The position numbers and the translations under genes are program-made. A stretch of 64,000 bases of DNA from Bacillus paramycoides (lineage in GTDB: Bacteria > Bacillota > Bacilli > Bacillales > Bacillaceae_G). Positions 18,524 through 28,717 of the stretch are shown here, in pieces. Positions within the stretch are counted from its first letter, which is position 1, and each line of letters opens with the position of its first letter. The stretch lies in NCBI RefSeq assembly GCF_001884235.1, contig NZ_MAOI01000079.1, positions 434,001-498,000 on the forward strand. Direction: 5' to 3'. The notes beneath the pieces are model-generated. The model did no database searches and was not told the DNA's origin. It saw only the letters and a list, made by a program, of their open reading frames with translations.

Positions 18524-19988
18524 TATTGTGAAAATCATGAAGATGAAGCGAATTACTTATAAACTCTTTATGACTACCTCTCTCATTTTGTTATCCTTTG
18601 CAGTATTGATTTATTTAACTTTATACTTCTTTCTCCCTACGTTTTATGAGCAATACAAAACAGATCAACTTCAAACAGGGATAAAAGAAATCATTGATAA
18701 GTCTAAAGATCTTACGTTTCAAGATGCGATACCACTTTTTGATGAATATGCAAAAAAAAATAATGCGATGCTTTATCTTCAAAATAATGAGGGAATAGTT
18801 AAATACTCTCCTTCATTTTCTTTTACTCAAAGTGGTTCGCAAACAACAGTAGTTACTAGAGCGACACGGTTTGAGAATGCAGGTACCCTTAGCAATTCAT
18901 ATAACGTTACGAAACCAATTCAATTCCAAGATGGTAGTTTAACGCTTGTAGTGTACGCAACATTTCAACCGATAGATGAAGCTTCACAGGTTTTAGTACG
19001 CTTTCTTCCCTATATTAGTATCATTGTACTCATAATTGGTGTAGGGAGTGCTTATTTCTATTCCAGGTTTATTACAAAGCCACTTATTTATATTAATGAA
19101 GGTGCACAAAAGATGGCAAATTTAGATTTCTCCGAAAAAATTGAGGTTCGCTCTACAGATGAGTTAGGAGAATTATCTAATAGTTTGAATGACATGTCTA
19201 TTAACTTACAACAAGCTATGTTTGATTTAAAAAAAGCAAATCAACAATTAAAAAATGATATTGAAAAAGAAAGAGAAATAGAAACAAAACGCAGAGAGTT
19301 TTTTGCGATTGTAGCACATGAATTAAAGTCCCCTCTTACTGTAATGAAAGGATACTTAGAAGGGATGATATACAATATTGGCCCTTATCAAAATCGTGAT
19401 CAATATTTAAAGAAAAATCATCAAATTATTGAAAGTATGGAACAATTAGTTCGTGAAATTTTAAGCATGTCGAAGTTAGAACAACATACCTTTAAACTAA
19501 ATATAGAAGAAGTTAATCTTTCAAAGTTAATAGGTACAATCACAAAAGATCTCGAATTTTTTGCTTCTCAAAAAAGCATCCAAATAATAAAAGAAATTGA
19601 TTCTGACCTTTCTGTTTATACAGATCGTGTTCTTTTTGAAAAAGCATGTAAAAATATTATCCATAATGCGGTTATGTATTCACCACATAATGAAAAAGTC
19701 TATATAAAGTTAAGTGAGGATTCTAAACAAGGTCAAATCAAAATGAAAATTATGAATACAGGTGTCAATATTAAAGAAGAAGATATACAACAAATTTTCA
19801 AACCATTTTATCGAATTGAAAAATCAAGGAATCGAAATACTGGAGGAAGTGGTTTGGGGCTATATATTGTTAAACAAATTCTTGAAACGCTAGGTATAAA
19901 ATATTCTATAAATAATATGGAACATAGTGTACAATTTTGCATGAGCATTCCATTATCTAAACAAAAAACAAACAAACTCCCCTCTTAG
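18516..19988 (+). CDS. sensor histidine kinase
   Basis: A 490-residue membrane kinase. TM1 is about residues 17-40, then an extracellular sensor of about 120 residues, TM2 about 163-185, HAMP 186-240, the HisKA box with phospho-acceptor His268 in IVAHELKSP, and a HATPase domain with N-box IIHNAVMYSP, G1 MNTGVNI and G2 GGSGLGLYIVKQIL. The G1 box has Asn in place of the usual Asp, as in some VanS-like kinases. The start overlaps the regulator stop by eight bases. The signal is unknown. A terminator follows at the stop. Confidence 0.92.
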   Translation: MNSIVKIMKMKRITYKLFMTTSLILLSFAVLIYLTLYFFLPTFYEQYKTDQLQTGIKEIIDKSKDLTFQDAIPLFDEYAKKNNAMLYLQNNEGIVKYSPSFSFTQSGSQTTVVTRATRFENAGTLSNSYNVTKPIQFQDGSLTLVVYATFQPIDEASQVLVRFLPYISIIVLIIGVGSAYFYSRFITKPLIYINEGAQKMANLDFSEKIEVRSTDELGELSNSLNDMSINLQQAMFDLKKANQQLKNDIEKEREIETKRREFFAIVAHELKSPLTVMKGYLEGMIYNIGPYQNRDQYLKKNHQIIESMEQLVREILSMSKLEQHTFKLNIEEVNLSKLIGTITKDLEFFASQKSIQIIKEIDSDLSVYTDRVLFEKACKNIIHNAVMYSPHNEKVYIKLSEDSKQGQIKMKIMNTGVNIKEEDIQQIFKPFYRIEKSRNRNTGGSGLGLYIVKQILETLGIKYSINNMEHSVQFCMSIPLSKQKTNKLPS

Positions 19989-20010
19989 TAGGACGAGTTT
20001 GTTTGTTTTT
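19963..20010 (+). terminator. terminator of the two-component operon
   Basis: Near-perfect stem AAAACAAACAAACTC / GAGTTTGTTTGTTTT overlapping the kinase stop codon, followed by T residues. It may also end transcripts of the convergent EamA remnant. Confidence 0.85.
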
Positions 20011-20028
20011 GTAGTAAGTATAAACTTA

Positions 20029-20379
20029 TTAGGAATCAATAGGCTGGATTTTCGCTTTATGACGTATTCTATTTTCTAAATGGCGACCGTAATAAGTAGC
20101 GATAACAATTAAGGCTCCCCCAATCCACTGTATCCAACTTAAATATTCTCCCCCTACTATAACAGCAAAAAGAACAGCAAAAACTGGTTCTGTTCCCATG
20201 AGTAAGCCTGCACGTGTGGGGGATGTTTTCCGTATCATTATTAATTGAATATAAAATGCTAACAACGTACCGAAAATCGCCAAATATAGTGTTAAAATCC
20301 AAAAGTTGATTGGAAACGTTAAATTTAGTGCACTCGGTCCATGCATCCCTAATGATAAACCTCCCATAATAATAGGAAC
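20029..20379 (-). pseudogene. EamA/DMT transporter, C-terminal half only
   Basis: The frame from about 20379 to 20029 encodes VPIIMGGLSLG followed by the last four to five membrane segments of an EamA drug/metabolite transporter, with LLMGTEPVFAVLFAVIVGGE, then LSWIQWIGGALIVIA typical of helices 9-10. A full member has about 300 residues and ten helices; the first half is absent. Upstream, the frame meets a stop, and the sequence turns into an unrelated HD-like fragment in another phase. This is a deletion junction near 20375. Confidence 0.8.
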
Positions 20380-20600
20380 ACATCACCGCAGTAATGATAG
20401 ATTTCACGCGCTGCTTCTTCTCCGCCATGTAACATCTTCATATGAAACTCTGTAATCATTAACACTTTTTCGATAAACTCCCATTCGTAACCAAGCTCTA
20501 TTAAAAAGCGGCAAGCGATATGGGTACTGACATACTCGTGACCATAATACGAATGGTACCCCTTTAGTTTTTTAAATTGATCTGACACCTCGCATAACAT
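20349..20600 (-). pseudogene. HD-domain-like protein fragment
   Basis: This frame encodes a segment with GHEYVSTHIACRFLIELGYE and a following helix EFIEKVLMITEFHMKMLHGG. The spaced histidines resemble an HD-type phosphohydrolase or nucleotidyltransferase-associated helical domain. The frame upstream runs through a transcription terminator (20601-20633), and downstream it ends in EamA sequence of another phase. Both ends therefore appear lost. The family name is tentative; I cannot assign a full gene. Confidence 0.45.
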
Positions 20601-20633
20601 AAAAAACGAGATGCGATTACATCTCGTTTTTTT
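20601..20633. terminator. terminator downstream of the MFS-like gene
   Basis: Thirteen-base perfect stem AAAAAACGAGATG / CATCTCGTTTTTT. On the minus strand it follows the transporter gene ending at 20750. Confidence 0.85.
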
Positions 20634-20749
20634 ACGCCCTTTATTTTTATCATCCACCTTACGTTACTTAGATCGTGGACAAACTAAAAACTACACTCAG
20701 ATATTTGTGGTACTCCATTTTTTAGTACCGGTATTTTTCTAGATACTTT

Positions 20750-22126
20750 TTAAGCAATATTGGGATTAGCTTTTTTACCAATCCACATACCTAAGCCCAC
20801 CATGCCAAGCCAACAGCAAATTGCTAACATAAACATCAATCGTTGTACGGATAACCCTTCAATCTGCATTTGACTCTTCCCAACAATTGTTTGGAAAAGT
20901 TGCGACCATTCGACATCATAAAACACCCCTACTCCCACAATCACAATCAAAATAAAAAATTGTAAAAATATATTCCCCATATTTCTCCATGTTGTGTAAA
21001 TGAGTAAAGAAAGCTCTCTTTGTGTAGCATTCACCATATATACTTTCATATTATTTTGAGAAGAAATACTATTAATGGCATAGCTGCCAAATGTAACGCT
21101 AAGGACTATAAATATTGGAGAATAAAACCCGAATATCATGATTAAGGTACTTACTAAAAACAAATGGATTGGATTAACTTTCTTAACAGCTTTGATATCT
21201 AAAAATATGGACATCAAAACCCCTAATAGGTATGGACCAACTACAATGAAAATACAGGTTAACATGTTATAGAAAGTAAAACTATAAAAAATACCCATCA
21301 AAAATAAATATCCATTTCCTAATCCAAGTAAAAATGATTCTGCCTTTAATCGAATTGGTAAAGAAGATGAAAGTTTATGAAAGAACTTTCCTTTCAACAA
21401 ACTCAAAAACATGAAACAAATAAGCGCTATAGAGAGCAGAAAAAAATAGAAAATATATTGTTCATTATTTAGGTTACGACTTGTTCGTATCATAAGAATA
21501 AGCATTGAGACAAAAAGAAACTTTCCTACTACCGATACGATGGAGATAGGTAAAAACCCTTTGGCTAACTCCGTTCTCGGCATCATTTTTATAGCAAAAA
21601 GGATACTGATTAAACAAATCCCATATATGCATGTTATCAGCGGCGGCGATAGAAAACTAATCGCTAACAATACGATGATTAGTAAAAGAAAAACGATACC
21701 AATAATAATCGCTTGTTGATTTTTATTATAAATCTTTCCCCCACCTTCAACATGTAGAAACAATAAAGTACTCGTCATCGTAGAAATTGTACTAACTGCA
21801 AAACCAGAAACTAACGCACTGATTTCTAGCCATTTTGAACTCCATCCAAAGAAAGTAACACTAAGTAATGATACTATCAGAATAGAAATAGCCCAATATA
21901 AGGAGCGTTGAATCCCAGCTTTATTCACAATAGGTATCCAGATAAACACACCCGTCATATAGGTTGTATAAAACAAGATTGATGGCCAGTATCCCTCAAA
22001 GCCTTTCGAAATCTGTAATCCATAAACAATATAAATAAGCATGGGTGTGAAGATAGTCGTTATTAGTAGACTAAATGTAGTTATACTTTGCACCACAAGT
22101 CTTTTTTGTTTTGTCGTATGTATCAT
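20750..22126 (-). CDS. MFS-like multi-pass transporter
   Basis: A 458-residue membrane protein with about twelve hydrophobic segments, arranged as two bundles and with short polar loops, most like a major-facilitator permease. No classic MFS motif A is obvious, so the substrate and even the exact subfamily are uncertain. The start is ATG 22126 (MIHTTKQK) with GTGAGGTG upstream; GTG at 22138 lies inside the ribosome site. It ends before the strong terminator at 20601-20633. Confidence 0.7.
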   Translation of the reverse strand: MIHTTKQKRLVVQSITTFSLLITTIFTPMLIYIVYGLQISKGFEGYWPSILFYTTYMTGVFIWIPIVNKAGIQRSLYWAISILIVSLLSVTFFGWSSKWLEISALVSGFAVSTISTMTSTLLFLHVEGGGKIYNKNQQAIIIGIVFLLLIIVLLAISFLSPPLITCIYGICLISILFAIKMMPRTELAKGFLPISIVSVVGKFLFVSMLILMIRTSRNLNNEQYIFYFFLLSIALICFMFLSLLKGKFFHKLSSSLPIRLKAESFLLGLGNGYLFLMGIFYSFTFYNMLTCIFIVVGPYLLGVLMSIFLDIKAVKKVNPIHLFLVSTLIMIFGFYSPIFIVLSVTFGSYAINSISSQNNMKVYMVNATQRELSLLIYTTWRNMGNIFLQFFILIVIVGVGVFYDVEWSQLFQTIVGKSQMQIEGLSVQRLMFMLAICCWLGMVGLGMWIGKKANPNIA

Positions 22127-22283
22127 ATAACACCTCACTTAAAATGAAATCAGTAGTTGTTATTACTTATTCTATCCGAAACGAGGTTGTTATATATGCG
22201 CTATCCAATTGAAATTCCCATTACGAGGGAAACTCAATCTAAATCCATATTAAATTAAGTGGAGTTCAAAAAAGGTGGATTTT

Positions 22284-22355
22284 GTGATTCTTATAAATAA
22301 AATTAATGGATATATTCAAAACCTTAATCATAAATGGAACAAATGTGTTACCTAG
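22284..22355 (+). CDS. candidate 23-residue small ORF
   Basis: GTG start preceded by AAAAAAGGTGG, encoding a 23-residue peptide (starting MILINKINGY) that ends in TAG. It lies in the 385-base gap between the transporter and the beta-lactamase. It has no homology that I recognise and may be a gene-start remnant. The rest of this gap shows no gene. Confidence 0.25.
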   Translation: MILINKINGYIQNLNHKWNKCVT

Positions 22356-22511
22356 ATTGTCTATTACGTATAAAAAAGGTGTTCTTGGTAGTTCTCTCAT
22401 TTTGTAACGTAAGAAATACAAGAGGAGTGCTATCCTGTACATTTGTTAATTGTATCGGTATGTAAAATACCTAAACAAAATCCATATATTCTTGAAAGAG
22501 GTTGAAAATGT

Positions 22512-23444
22512 ATGATAGTTTCAAAGAAGTTTTTTCATATTTCACATTATAAAAAGATGCTATCTGTAGTATTACTTTCATGTGCAACGATTATAGGCTG
22601 TTCCAATAGTAATACTCAATCTGAATCCCCCAAACAAACCAAACAAGAACATATAAGTAATCCATCTTTTGTTAAACTTGAAAAAGAATATGATGCTAAA
22701 CTTGGTATTTATGCATTGGACACAAGTACGAATCAAACTGTTACTTATCGTTCAGATGAACGGTTTGCATACGCATCTACCCACAAAGCCCTTGCTGTTG
22801 GAGCACTGTTACAAAAGAAATCAATAGAAGATTTAGAACAAAGAATTAAGTATACTAGCAAAGATCTTGTGAATTACAATCCAATTACTGAAAAATATAT
22901 AGATACAGGTATGACTTTGAAAGAGCTTGTGGATGCTTCCATTCGATATAGCGATAATACTGCACAAAACCTTATTCTTAAGCAATTAGGTGGGCCAAGT
23001 GAATTCAAAAAATCACTGAGAGAAATAGGAGATACTGTTACAAATCCTGAACGTTTTGAACCAGAATTAAACGAAGTACAGCCAGGAGACACTCGTGATA
23101 CTAGTACCCCAAAGGCATTAGCTACTAGTCTTCAAGCTTACGCGCTAGGCGATATACTTTCAATTGAGAAACGGAACTTTTTAATAGATTTGATGAAAAG
23201 GAATACTACGGGGGACAACTTAATTCGTGCTGGAGTTCCAGGAGAATGGGAAGTAGCCGATAAGACTGGCTCTGGGTCCTATGGAACAAGGAATGATATC
23301 GCAATTATTTGGCCACCAAATAAAAAGCCAATTGTTCTTGCGATACTTTCTAATCATGCTAAAGAGGATGCGGAATACGATGATAAACTTATTGCAGACG
23401 CAACCAAAATAGTGTTAGATTCTTTAAAAGTAACGAATAAATAA
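22512..23444 (+). CDS. class A beta-lactamase, lipoprotein type (BcIII-like)
   Basis: A 310-residue penicillinase. The signal peptide ends in a lipobox with Cys30 (TIIGC), so a membrane-anchored lipoprotein is expected, as in B. cereus beta-lactamase III. Catalytic elements are complete: Ser89-T-H-Lys92, S-D-N at 147-149, omega loop E183-P-E-L-N187, and K251-T-G. Serine attack on the beta-lactam ring followed by hydrolysis gives penicillin resistance. The start is at 22512 with AAGAGGTTG upstream. No BlaR1/BlaI-type regulators lie in this window. This could be an EGB-type extended enzyme, but BcIII is the best match. Confidence 0.93.
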   Translation: MIVSKKFFHISHYKKMLSVVLLSCATIIGCSNSNTQSESPKQTKQEHISNPSFVKLEKEYDAKLGIYALDTSTNQTVTYRSDERFAYASTHKALAVGALLQKKSIEDLEQRIKYTSKDLVNYNPITEKYIDTGMTLKELVDASIRYSDNTAQNLILKQLGGPSEFKKSLREIGDTVTNPERFEPELNEVQPGDTRDTSTPKALATSLQAYALGDILSIEKRNFLIDLMKRNTTGDNLIRAGVPGEWEVADKTGSGSYGTRNDIAIIWPPNKKPIVLAILSNHAKEDAEYDDKLIADATKIVLDSLKVTNK

Positions 23445-23771
23445 TAATAGTCATGAATGTAAGCTGCTCCTACTTTACGGTACATATAGTTTGAAAGACA
23501 TTTACGTATCTAAACGCTAAGAAGTATCATTGAATGTATTTAAATTATTCAATACCAAATAATAAGCATCTCTTGTTAATAGGTTTACTATGTTTTAAAT
23601 GAGCAAATACTTTAGTATATAGCTTTTGATTAATCCAATTTTAGTTTTTTGAAATTTAGTATGCAGCACTGGAAAACAGGTTAATTCACTATAGTTGTCG
23701 AATATTCTGTGCTTAGTTATCTCCAGGTTGATATACTATAAACACAATCGTTCTAGAAGGGTGATGATATT
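23445..23771 (+). other. intergenic region with no recognised feature
   Basis: About 330 AT-rich bases between the beta-lactamase and the next small gene. No open frame with a ribosome site, and no clear terminator directly after the beta-lactamase. Confidence 0.5.
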
Positions 23772-23954
23772 ATGTATGAACAACAAAATAATAGGGATAG
23801 AGATCAAAAAATGATGCTTTCTATGCAAGGAGTTCCCACAAATAAAGTTAACATGAATCAATTACCTAAATGGATTAGAATTTTCGGCTATTGTGCGTTT
23901 GGTTGGATGATAGTATTTAGTTTCATTATGATTGTAGGTTTGATTCTTCAATAA
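23772..23954 (+). CDS. small membrane protein
   Basis: A 60-residue protein with a polar N-terminal half (MYEQQNNRDRDQ) and one C-terminal membrane segment (residues about 38-59). AGAAGGGTGATG precedes the start and a terminator follows. No family is recognised. Confidence 0.6.
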   Translation: MYEQQNNRDRDQKMMLSMQGVPTNKVNMNQLPKWIRIFGYCAFGWMIVFSFIMIVGLILQ

Positions 23955-23972
23955 CTATAGAGATAAACAGTT

Positions 23973-24019
23973 AAACGGGACAGTATTTAGATCTTACATC
24001 TAGGTAATGTCTCGTTTTT
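23973..24019 (+). terminator. terminator after the 60-residue gene
   Basis: Stem AAACGGGACA / TGTCTCGTTT with one G-T pair and a following T run. Confidence 0.65.
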
Positions 24020-24058
24020 CATATGCAATTCCTCAATGATATATTAACCGATCATAAC

Positions 24059-24094
24059 AAAAAGAACCTGTAGAATATTCTACAAGTTCTTTTT
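24059..24094. terminator. bidirectional terminator
   Basis: Long stem AAAAAGAAC-TGTAGAAT / ATTCTACA-GTTCTTTTT between the small membrane gene and the convergent ABC genes. Confidence 0.8.
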
Positions 24095-24247
24095 CAAATA
24101 TTGTTAAAAAAGGAACAACAAACTATCTTAACATTCAATACAGGGAGACCATTTTGATAATGGCTTGGTTTTATTGTATATCAAATATTAATATTTGAAG
24201 AAACTAATTTCCGAAAATTATGTGAATAAAAAATTAGAGTATTTATA

Positions 24248-24925
24248 TTAGATTTCGTTTACTACTAACTTCTTCTTACTTAAATAAACTGCACGATCTG
24301 ATTTTTTAGCAACTTCCTGTGAGTGCGTCACAACAATAATACATTTATTTTCTTTATGTGCAAGTTCTTGAAACAGTTCTATTATATCCATTGCCGTTTC
24401 TTCGTCGAGGTTTCCTGTTGGCTCATCCGCGATCAGTAAATCAACATTACAAGATAACGCTCGAGCAATTGCTACACGCTGTTGTTGCCCGCCACTTAGT
24501 TGCAAAACGTTACGTTTCGCTTCTACTTCTGTGAGCCCTACCTTCTCTAATAATTCTAATGCCCTTGCAGTTTTATTTTGCACTTTAACACCTGTAATTT
24601 CCATAGCTGTTAGGACATTTTGAAGAGCAGTCATATAGGTAATTAAATTATAAGATTGGAAAATTACAGATACATTTTGATTACGGTATCGATCCAAACC
24701 AATTTTCCGAATATCTTTTCCGTTATACAGTACGTAACCATTTTTAGGGACATCCAGTCCACAACCTAAGCTCAGAGTTGTGGTTTTACCAGATCCAGAT
24801 GGTCCTAAAATCGTGTAGAAATGCCCTTTTTGAAAAGAAAAATTAACATTATCTAATATCGCTACATTTTTGCCATTACTTTCATAGTAATAGTCCAAAT
24901 TTTTAAATTGTAAAATCGTTTCCAT
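24248..24925 (-). CDS. ABC transporter ATP-binding protein (MacB/LolD type)
   Basis: A 225-residue ATPase with Walker A GPSGSGKTT (about residues 40-48), Q-loop VIFQSYNL, signature LSGGQQQRVAIARA, Walker B LLIADEPT and the H-loop VVTHS. The sequence matches the MacB/LolD/SalX branch that pairs with FtsX-like permeases to export peptides or drugs or to sense antibiotics. The start at 24925 follows AAGGAGG. It lies 11 bases downstream of its partner permease gene, which is frameshifted, so the ATPase may be without a working partner. Confidence 0.9.
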   Translation of the reverse strand: METILQFKNLDYYYESNGKNVAILDNVNFSFQKGHFYTILGPSGSGKTTTLSLGCGLDVPKNGYVLYNGKDIRKIGLDRYRNQNVSVIFQSYNLITYMTALQNVLTAMEITGVKVQNKTARALELLEKVGLTEVEAKRNVLQLSGGQQQRVAIARALSCNVDLLIADEPTGNLDEETAMDIIELFQELAHKENKCIIVVTHSQEVAKKSDRAVYLSKKKLVVNEI

Positions 24926-24936
24926 ATCGAGCCTCC

Positions 24937-26366
24937 TTATTCATCTTTTAAAAGAATTTGTTTTGGGTTTAAACGTAGAATAGATAATGCTGGAAGAAGC
25001 GTTGCTAATATAGCAATAGCTAGTCCTATCCCTCCCATTTTGCCTACATCTTCTCCTGTTACACTTACATCAATTTTATCAATCGGATCCTCTTTTTGAT
25101 TTTGTACAGTTCCACCAGGTCCAGACATCATTACAGTCCCATTTTGCGGGGTGTTTGTTTCTTCGCTTGCTGTAGCAACTTCACTTGAAAGTAAATTATC
25201 CCCTATGAATTGAGAAACTTTAGCTCCTGTTGTTATGGATAATCCAAATGCTAAAATAGCGATACATACTACTTCTACTACAAACTGCGCCATCAGCTTC
25301 CACTTTTTTTCTCCAATGGACAATAGAATCCCCATTTCTTTACGACGCCCTTTAATCGATAACATAATGATTAACCCTAATATAATCGCACCTGCAATTG
25401 ATACAATATAAATAATCATTTGAGAAGTAGATGAGATATTTTCGATAGGCCCAATCATTTGTTTGTACAATGAATCATGTGCATCTAATTTATAATAATT
25501 AAAATTAATATTAGATTTTTTTGCTTCTTTTTTAAATGCTTCAATGTTTTGTGGGTCTTTCAAGAAATACACGACTTGAACGCTACTTATACCTTGGTCT
25601 ACTTCTAATTTTTTCATAGTTGAATGCGGCATATATAGTTTATTAGCTGGATCCATTATAGGAGGGGCCTGTTGACCCATTGCTTGCTCATTCGTTTCGT
25701 AAATGCCGATAATTTCAACTTCAAGGGTTTCCTTCTTATCCCCTGATTGCATTTTAACTTTGTCTCCTACTTTCAAATTGTTTAATTCCGCTAATCGTTT
25801 TTCCATTAAAGCTACATTCTGATCTTTCATCTGTTCTGTAATTGGTTTCCCATCAATGATTTTACTTTTTCCGTTCTTAAAGCTTTCTTGTAATGCAGTC
25901 TTGCGAACTCCCTCAATCATAAAGGAAGCATTCATATCTATTTCTGTACCGGAGCTTGAACCGCCTCGTACAGCCGCCATTCCCGTTTACCCTTTCCTTC
26001 TTCTTCTCCTTCTGAAGCTCCTACTAGTTTAAGTCCATCCGAAATTCCGAAAGTATTGCTTATGTAATTATAGTCTTTTACATATTTTGACTTCGCTAAT
26101 TGATCTGCTTCTTTCGTGTTGAGCTTCGGCGGATTAGGCATCTCTCCAGTTTCCCGAGCTTGTTGACCTAATTTGTCAAAATCAAGACTTAAAGTAACAT
26201 CTGCACCTAGTTTTTTTCTTGCTGCATCCGCAGCTTTTTTGGATGCATTTTGGATTGCAAATCCTGCCAACACTAAATTTGTAACAATTAGGAAGACTGC
26301 CATCAAAATTAATGATGTTCCCACTCTTTTTTTCATACTGAGAATTGCTCGTTTCATAAAATTCAT
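24937..26366 (-). pseudogene. FtsX-like ABC permease, one-base frameshift
   Basis: The N-terminal frame (26366 to about 25985) has TM1 and the start of a periplasmic-type domain, ending in EGEEEGKGKR. The C-terminal frame (about 25985 to 24937) holds the rest of the extracellular domain and three C-terminal TM segments with the FtsX pattern (SIAGAIILGLIIMLSIKGRR). The switch occurs at a short A run: one extra A would give GGT AAA ACG and rejoin the frames into about 476 residues. The start is backed by AAGGAGG. A programmed shift or a sequencing error cannot be excluded. Confidence 0.8.
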
Positions 26367-27049
26367 TTTTTCTTACCTCCTTGATAACTTGTATTCTATA
26401 TAGGTTATCTAGAGTCTATATGGAGCTAATCGGTAGTTTATCTAGAGATATAAGGAGTTTATGTGTAGTTATGCATTGACCTGATCAAGAAAAACTGGAG
26501 CACAATTTCAAAAACGCAATCGTTTTTGAATATTGGTAAAGAGTCACTCCATTTAAGGCACTTATAGAAAAAAGGAAGAGTTAAGCTTTATTTAATGTAT
26601 ATAACATACAAATTTATGTTTGTTGTGTAATTTTTACACAACAAAGAAAAAGCATCCTATTTGGATAGTTATATGGGTATTTATTAATGTCTTTCATAGA
26701 AAGCACGTCACTTCAAAAGGTGTACCTTTTAATACGAAAAAAAGAAAGTTAATATTCTCTTATAATAATGAGAATATTAACTTTCTTTTTAGATTTTAGT
26801 ATAAATTATTTATGGTTTTATTTTATTGCTAGTTTTATAATATAATATACAAATTTATCACCTATTTTTATAATTCAAGCACCTAATATTAGGAAAAGAG
26901 AACATTTGATAAATTGATATTCTTCTAGAAATACATTTAGATTATTCATGATGTATAATCCTTTTAATATTTTATAATTAATTTACAGCATAAATAAAAC
27001 ATAAATTTTGCCCATGTTTTAAACAATATGTATTTTGGAGGAGGTTAAT
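26367..27049. other. intergenic region with orphan hairpin
   Basis: Nearly 680 bases between the divergent ABC operon and alpha/beta hydrolase gene. No coding frame with a ribosome site. The one clear element is the long perfect hairpin at 26739-26790. Confidence 0.5.
26739..26790. terminator. orphan long perfect hairpin (terminator-like)
   Basis: Twenty-one-base perfect arms (AAAAAGAAAGTTAATATTCTC and its complement) with a ten-base loop and T run. The genes on both sides point away from it, so it has no obvious gene to terminate. Confidence 0.7.
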
Positions 27050-28051
27050 TTGATTTTTTCAAAACTCATTGATCGATACGCCTTGTATGATTTGCACAAA
27101 AAAAGAAGTGTAGAGTTTCAGTATGCTTCTCTTTCTAACACTTCACTAGATATAAAGGACATAGATTTTTTTTATAAAGTAAAACCATCTGATATTCATT
27201 TTAACATTAAGCATTCAAAACAGGAAAAGGAATACATGGTTGGACAATTCAAATATAAAAGCTCGGTTCAATCTGGTGATTCACGCAACGACTCTGTAAC
27301 TGGAGAAATATTCTTACATAAAAATGAAGATGCACCTCATGTCATCTTTGTTCATGGTTGGAGAATGGATTCTAACGAACGTGTAAAAAAAATATTTCAC
27401 GACCATATGACCAACTTGAGGTGGAATATGTATTATTTCACTCTACCATATCACTTTGAAAGAAAACCCAAACAATCCCTTTTCAGTGGAGAGTACATGG
27501 TAAGTGCCAATATTGAACGAACTGTAGAAGCAACTAGACAAGCGGTAGCTGATTTACGAACTTTGATCAAATGGGTTAAAGCAAATAAAAATGGTCCCCT
27601 GATTCTAATAGGAATCAGTTTAGGTGGGGTTATTACTAACCTAACATCTCTTGTTGAGCCAGAGATTGATGTATTAGCATCCATTTTCTACGCAAATCGG
27701 CTATCGTATTCAATTTGGAAGACAAATCCAGGTAAATTTATTAGAGAAGACTTGGAACATCATGGTGTAACATATGATGATTTAATAGATTATTGGAAAA
27801 TCACTGAACCGAGTCAAGCATTACCAAAAGTAAAAAAAGAAAATATTTTATTAATTTCAGGCAAGCACGATCTATATGTGCACTCTGAGGATACGGACTA
27901 CTTGTGGGAATCCTGGGAAAGACCTACACGATATATTTATACATGTGGACATGCCGGGATTGTTCTTAAACGTAAAAAAATTGCAATTGATACTATCGAT
28001 TTTATTCGGAATCGATTGAACTCCCCACACTTACCCAATGACATGCATTAA
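27050..28051 (+). CDS. alpha/beta hydrolase (ABHD18-like)
   Basis: A 333-residue hydrolase. The triad is visible: nucleophile elbow G-I-S-L-G-G, the acid in LISGKHDLYV and the His in CGHAGIVL. The oxyanion strand VIFVHGWRMDS lies before it. The arrangement resembles the ABHD18/DUF2048 group; the substrate is unknown. The start is TTG 27050 with GGAGGAGG seven bases upstream; the longer frame from TTG 27035 spans that ribosome site. Single gene. Confidence 0.8.
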   Translation: MIFSKLIDRYALYDLHKKRSVEFQYASLSNTSLDIKDIDFFYKVKPSDIHFNIKHSKQEKEYMVGQFKYKSSVQSGDSRNDSVTGEIFLHKNEDAPHVIFVHGWRMDSNERVKKIFHDHMTNLRWNMYYFTLPYHFERKPKQSLFSGEYMVSANIERTVEATRQAVADLRTLIKWVKANKNGPLILIGISLGGVITNLTSLVEPEIDVLASIFYANRLSYSIWKTNPGKFIREDLEHHGVTYDDLIDYWKITEPSQALPKVKKENILLISGKHDLYVHSEDTDYLWESWERPTRYIYTCGHAGIVLKRKKIAIDTIDFIRNRLNSPHLPNDMH

Positions 28052-28399
28052 GACGGGAGATTACTAAGTACAGAATCTTATACTTGCAATGTTTCATTTT
28101 ATACCAAGCTCATTTTTAAATCTTCCTTTCTACTGGTATCTCCCTTAACCTTACACGATTGGAAAATGAACTAAAGTCTAGGAAATAACTAAGAAACAAA
28201 CTCGCCATATGAAAAAGCGCTACTCATCATTTTCACCAGTGGCTCCTTTTTATCAAAAGAAATTATTGTTGTTTACCCTTTATATGCAATATTACATATA
28301 ATAATCTTTATTTGTTCTGTTATAATTTTAAGAGTAAATTATTCATCCATTAATTTACACCATCCATATCTACAGTTATGGAAACCCTAATTTCATATA

Positions 28400-28435
28400 A
28401 AAAAGAGAAGAACATTGGTGAGTTCTTCTCTTTTT
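28400..28435. terminator. intrinsic terminator
   Basis: Fourteen-base perfect stem AAAAAGAGAAGAAC / GTTCTTCTCTTTTT, 350 bases after the alpha/beta hydrolase stop. Confidence 0.7.
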
Positions 28436-28682
28436 GTTTATTTTTTTAAGATTAATATCTAAAGTGATTATTGCAATTACTTTAAGCTGGCTTTTGAATT
28501 GTAAATTCTGATTTTCATACCTCTTCATGAGTCTAGAAAAAGAAAAATGTATTTTAGATAATTTTATAAATAAATACAAAAATATCTCCCCCCTACTGTT
28601 ACAATAGCAACAATCTCTTGTTTATTTTTCTTATTAAATTGTAATATAATTACAGTATGTGAAATTATACTAATTTGACTTT

Positions 28683-28717
28683 AAAAGCGAAGTGAAAACA
28701 ACCGTCACTTCGCTTTT
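28683..28717. terminator. terminator downstream of the pullulanase gene
   Basis: Stem AAAAGCGAAGTGA / TCACTTCGCTTTT, 60 bases past the pullulanase stop on the minus strand. Confidence 0.8.

Noticed and set aside
28376-28579. 67-residue minus-strand frame
   Set aside because: It includes the terminator at 28400-28435 and has no ribosome site.
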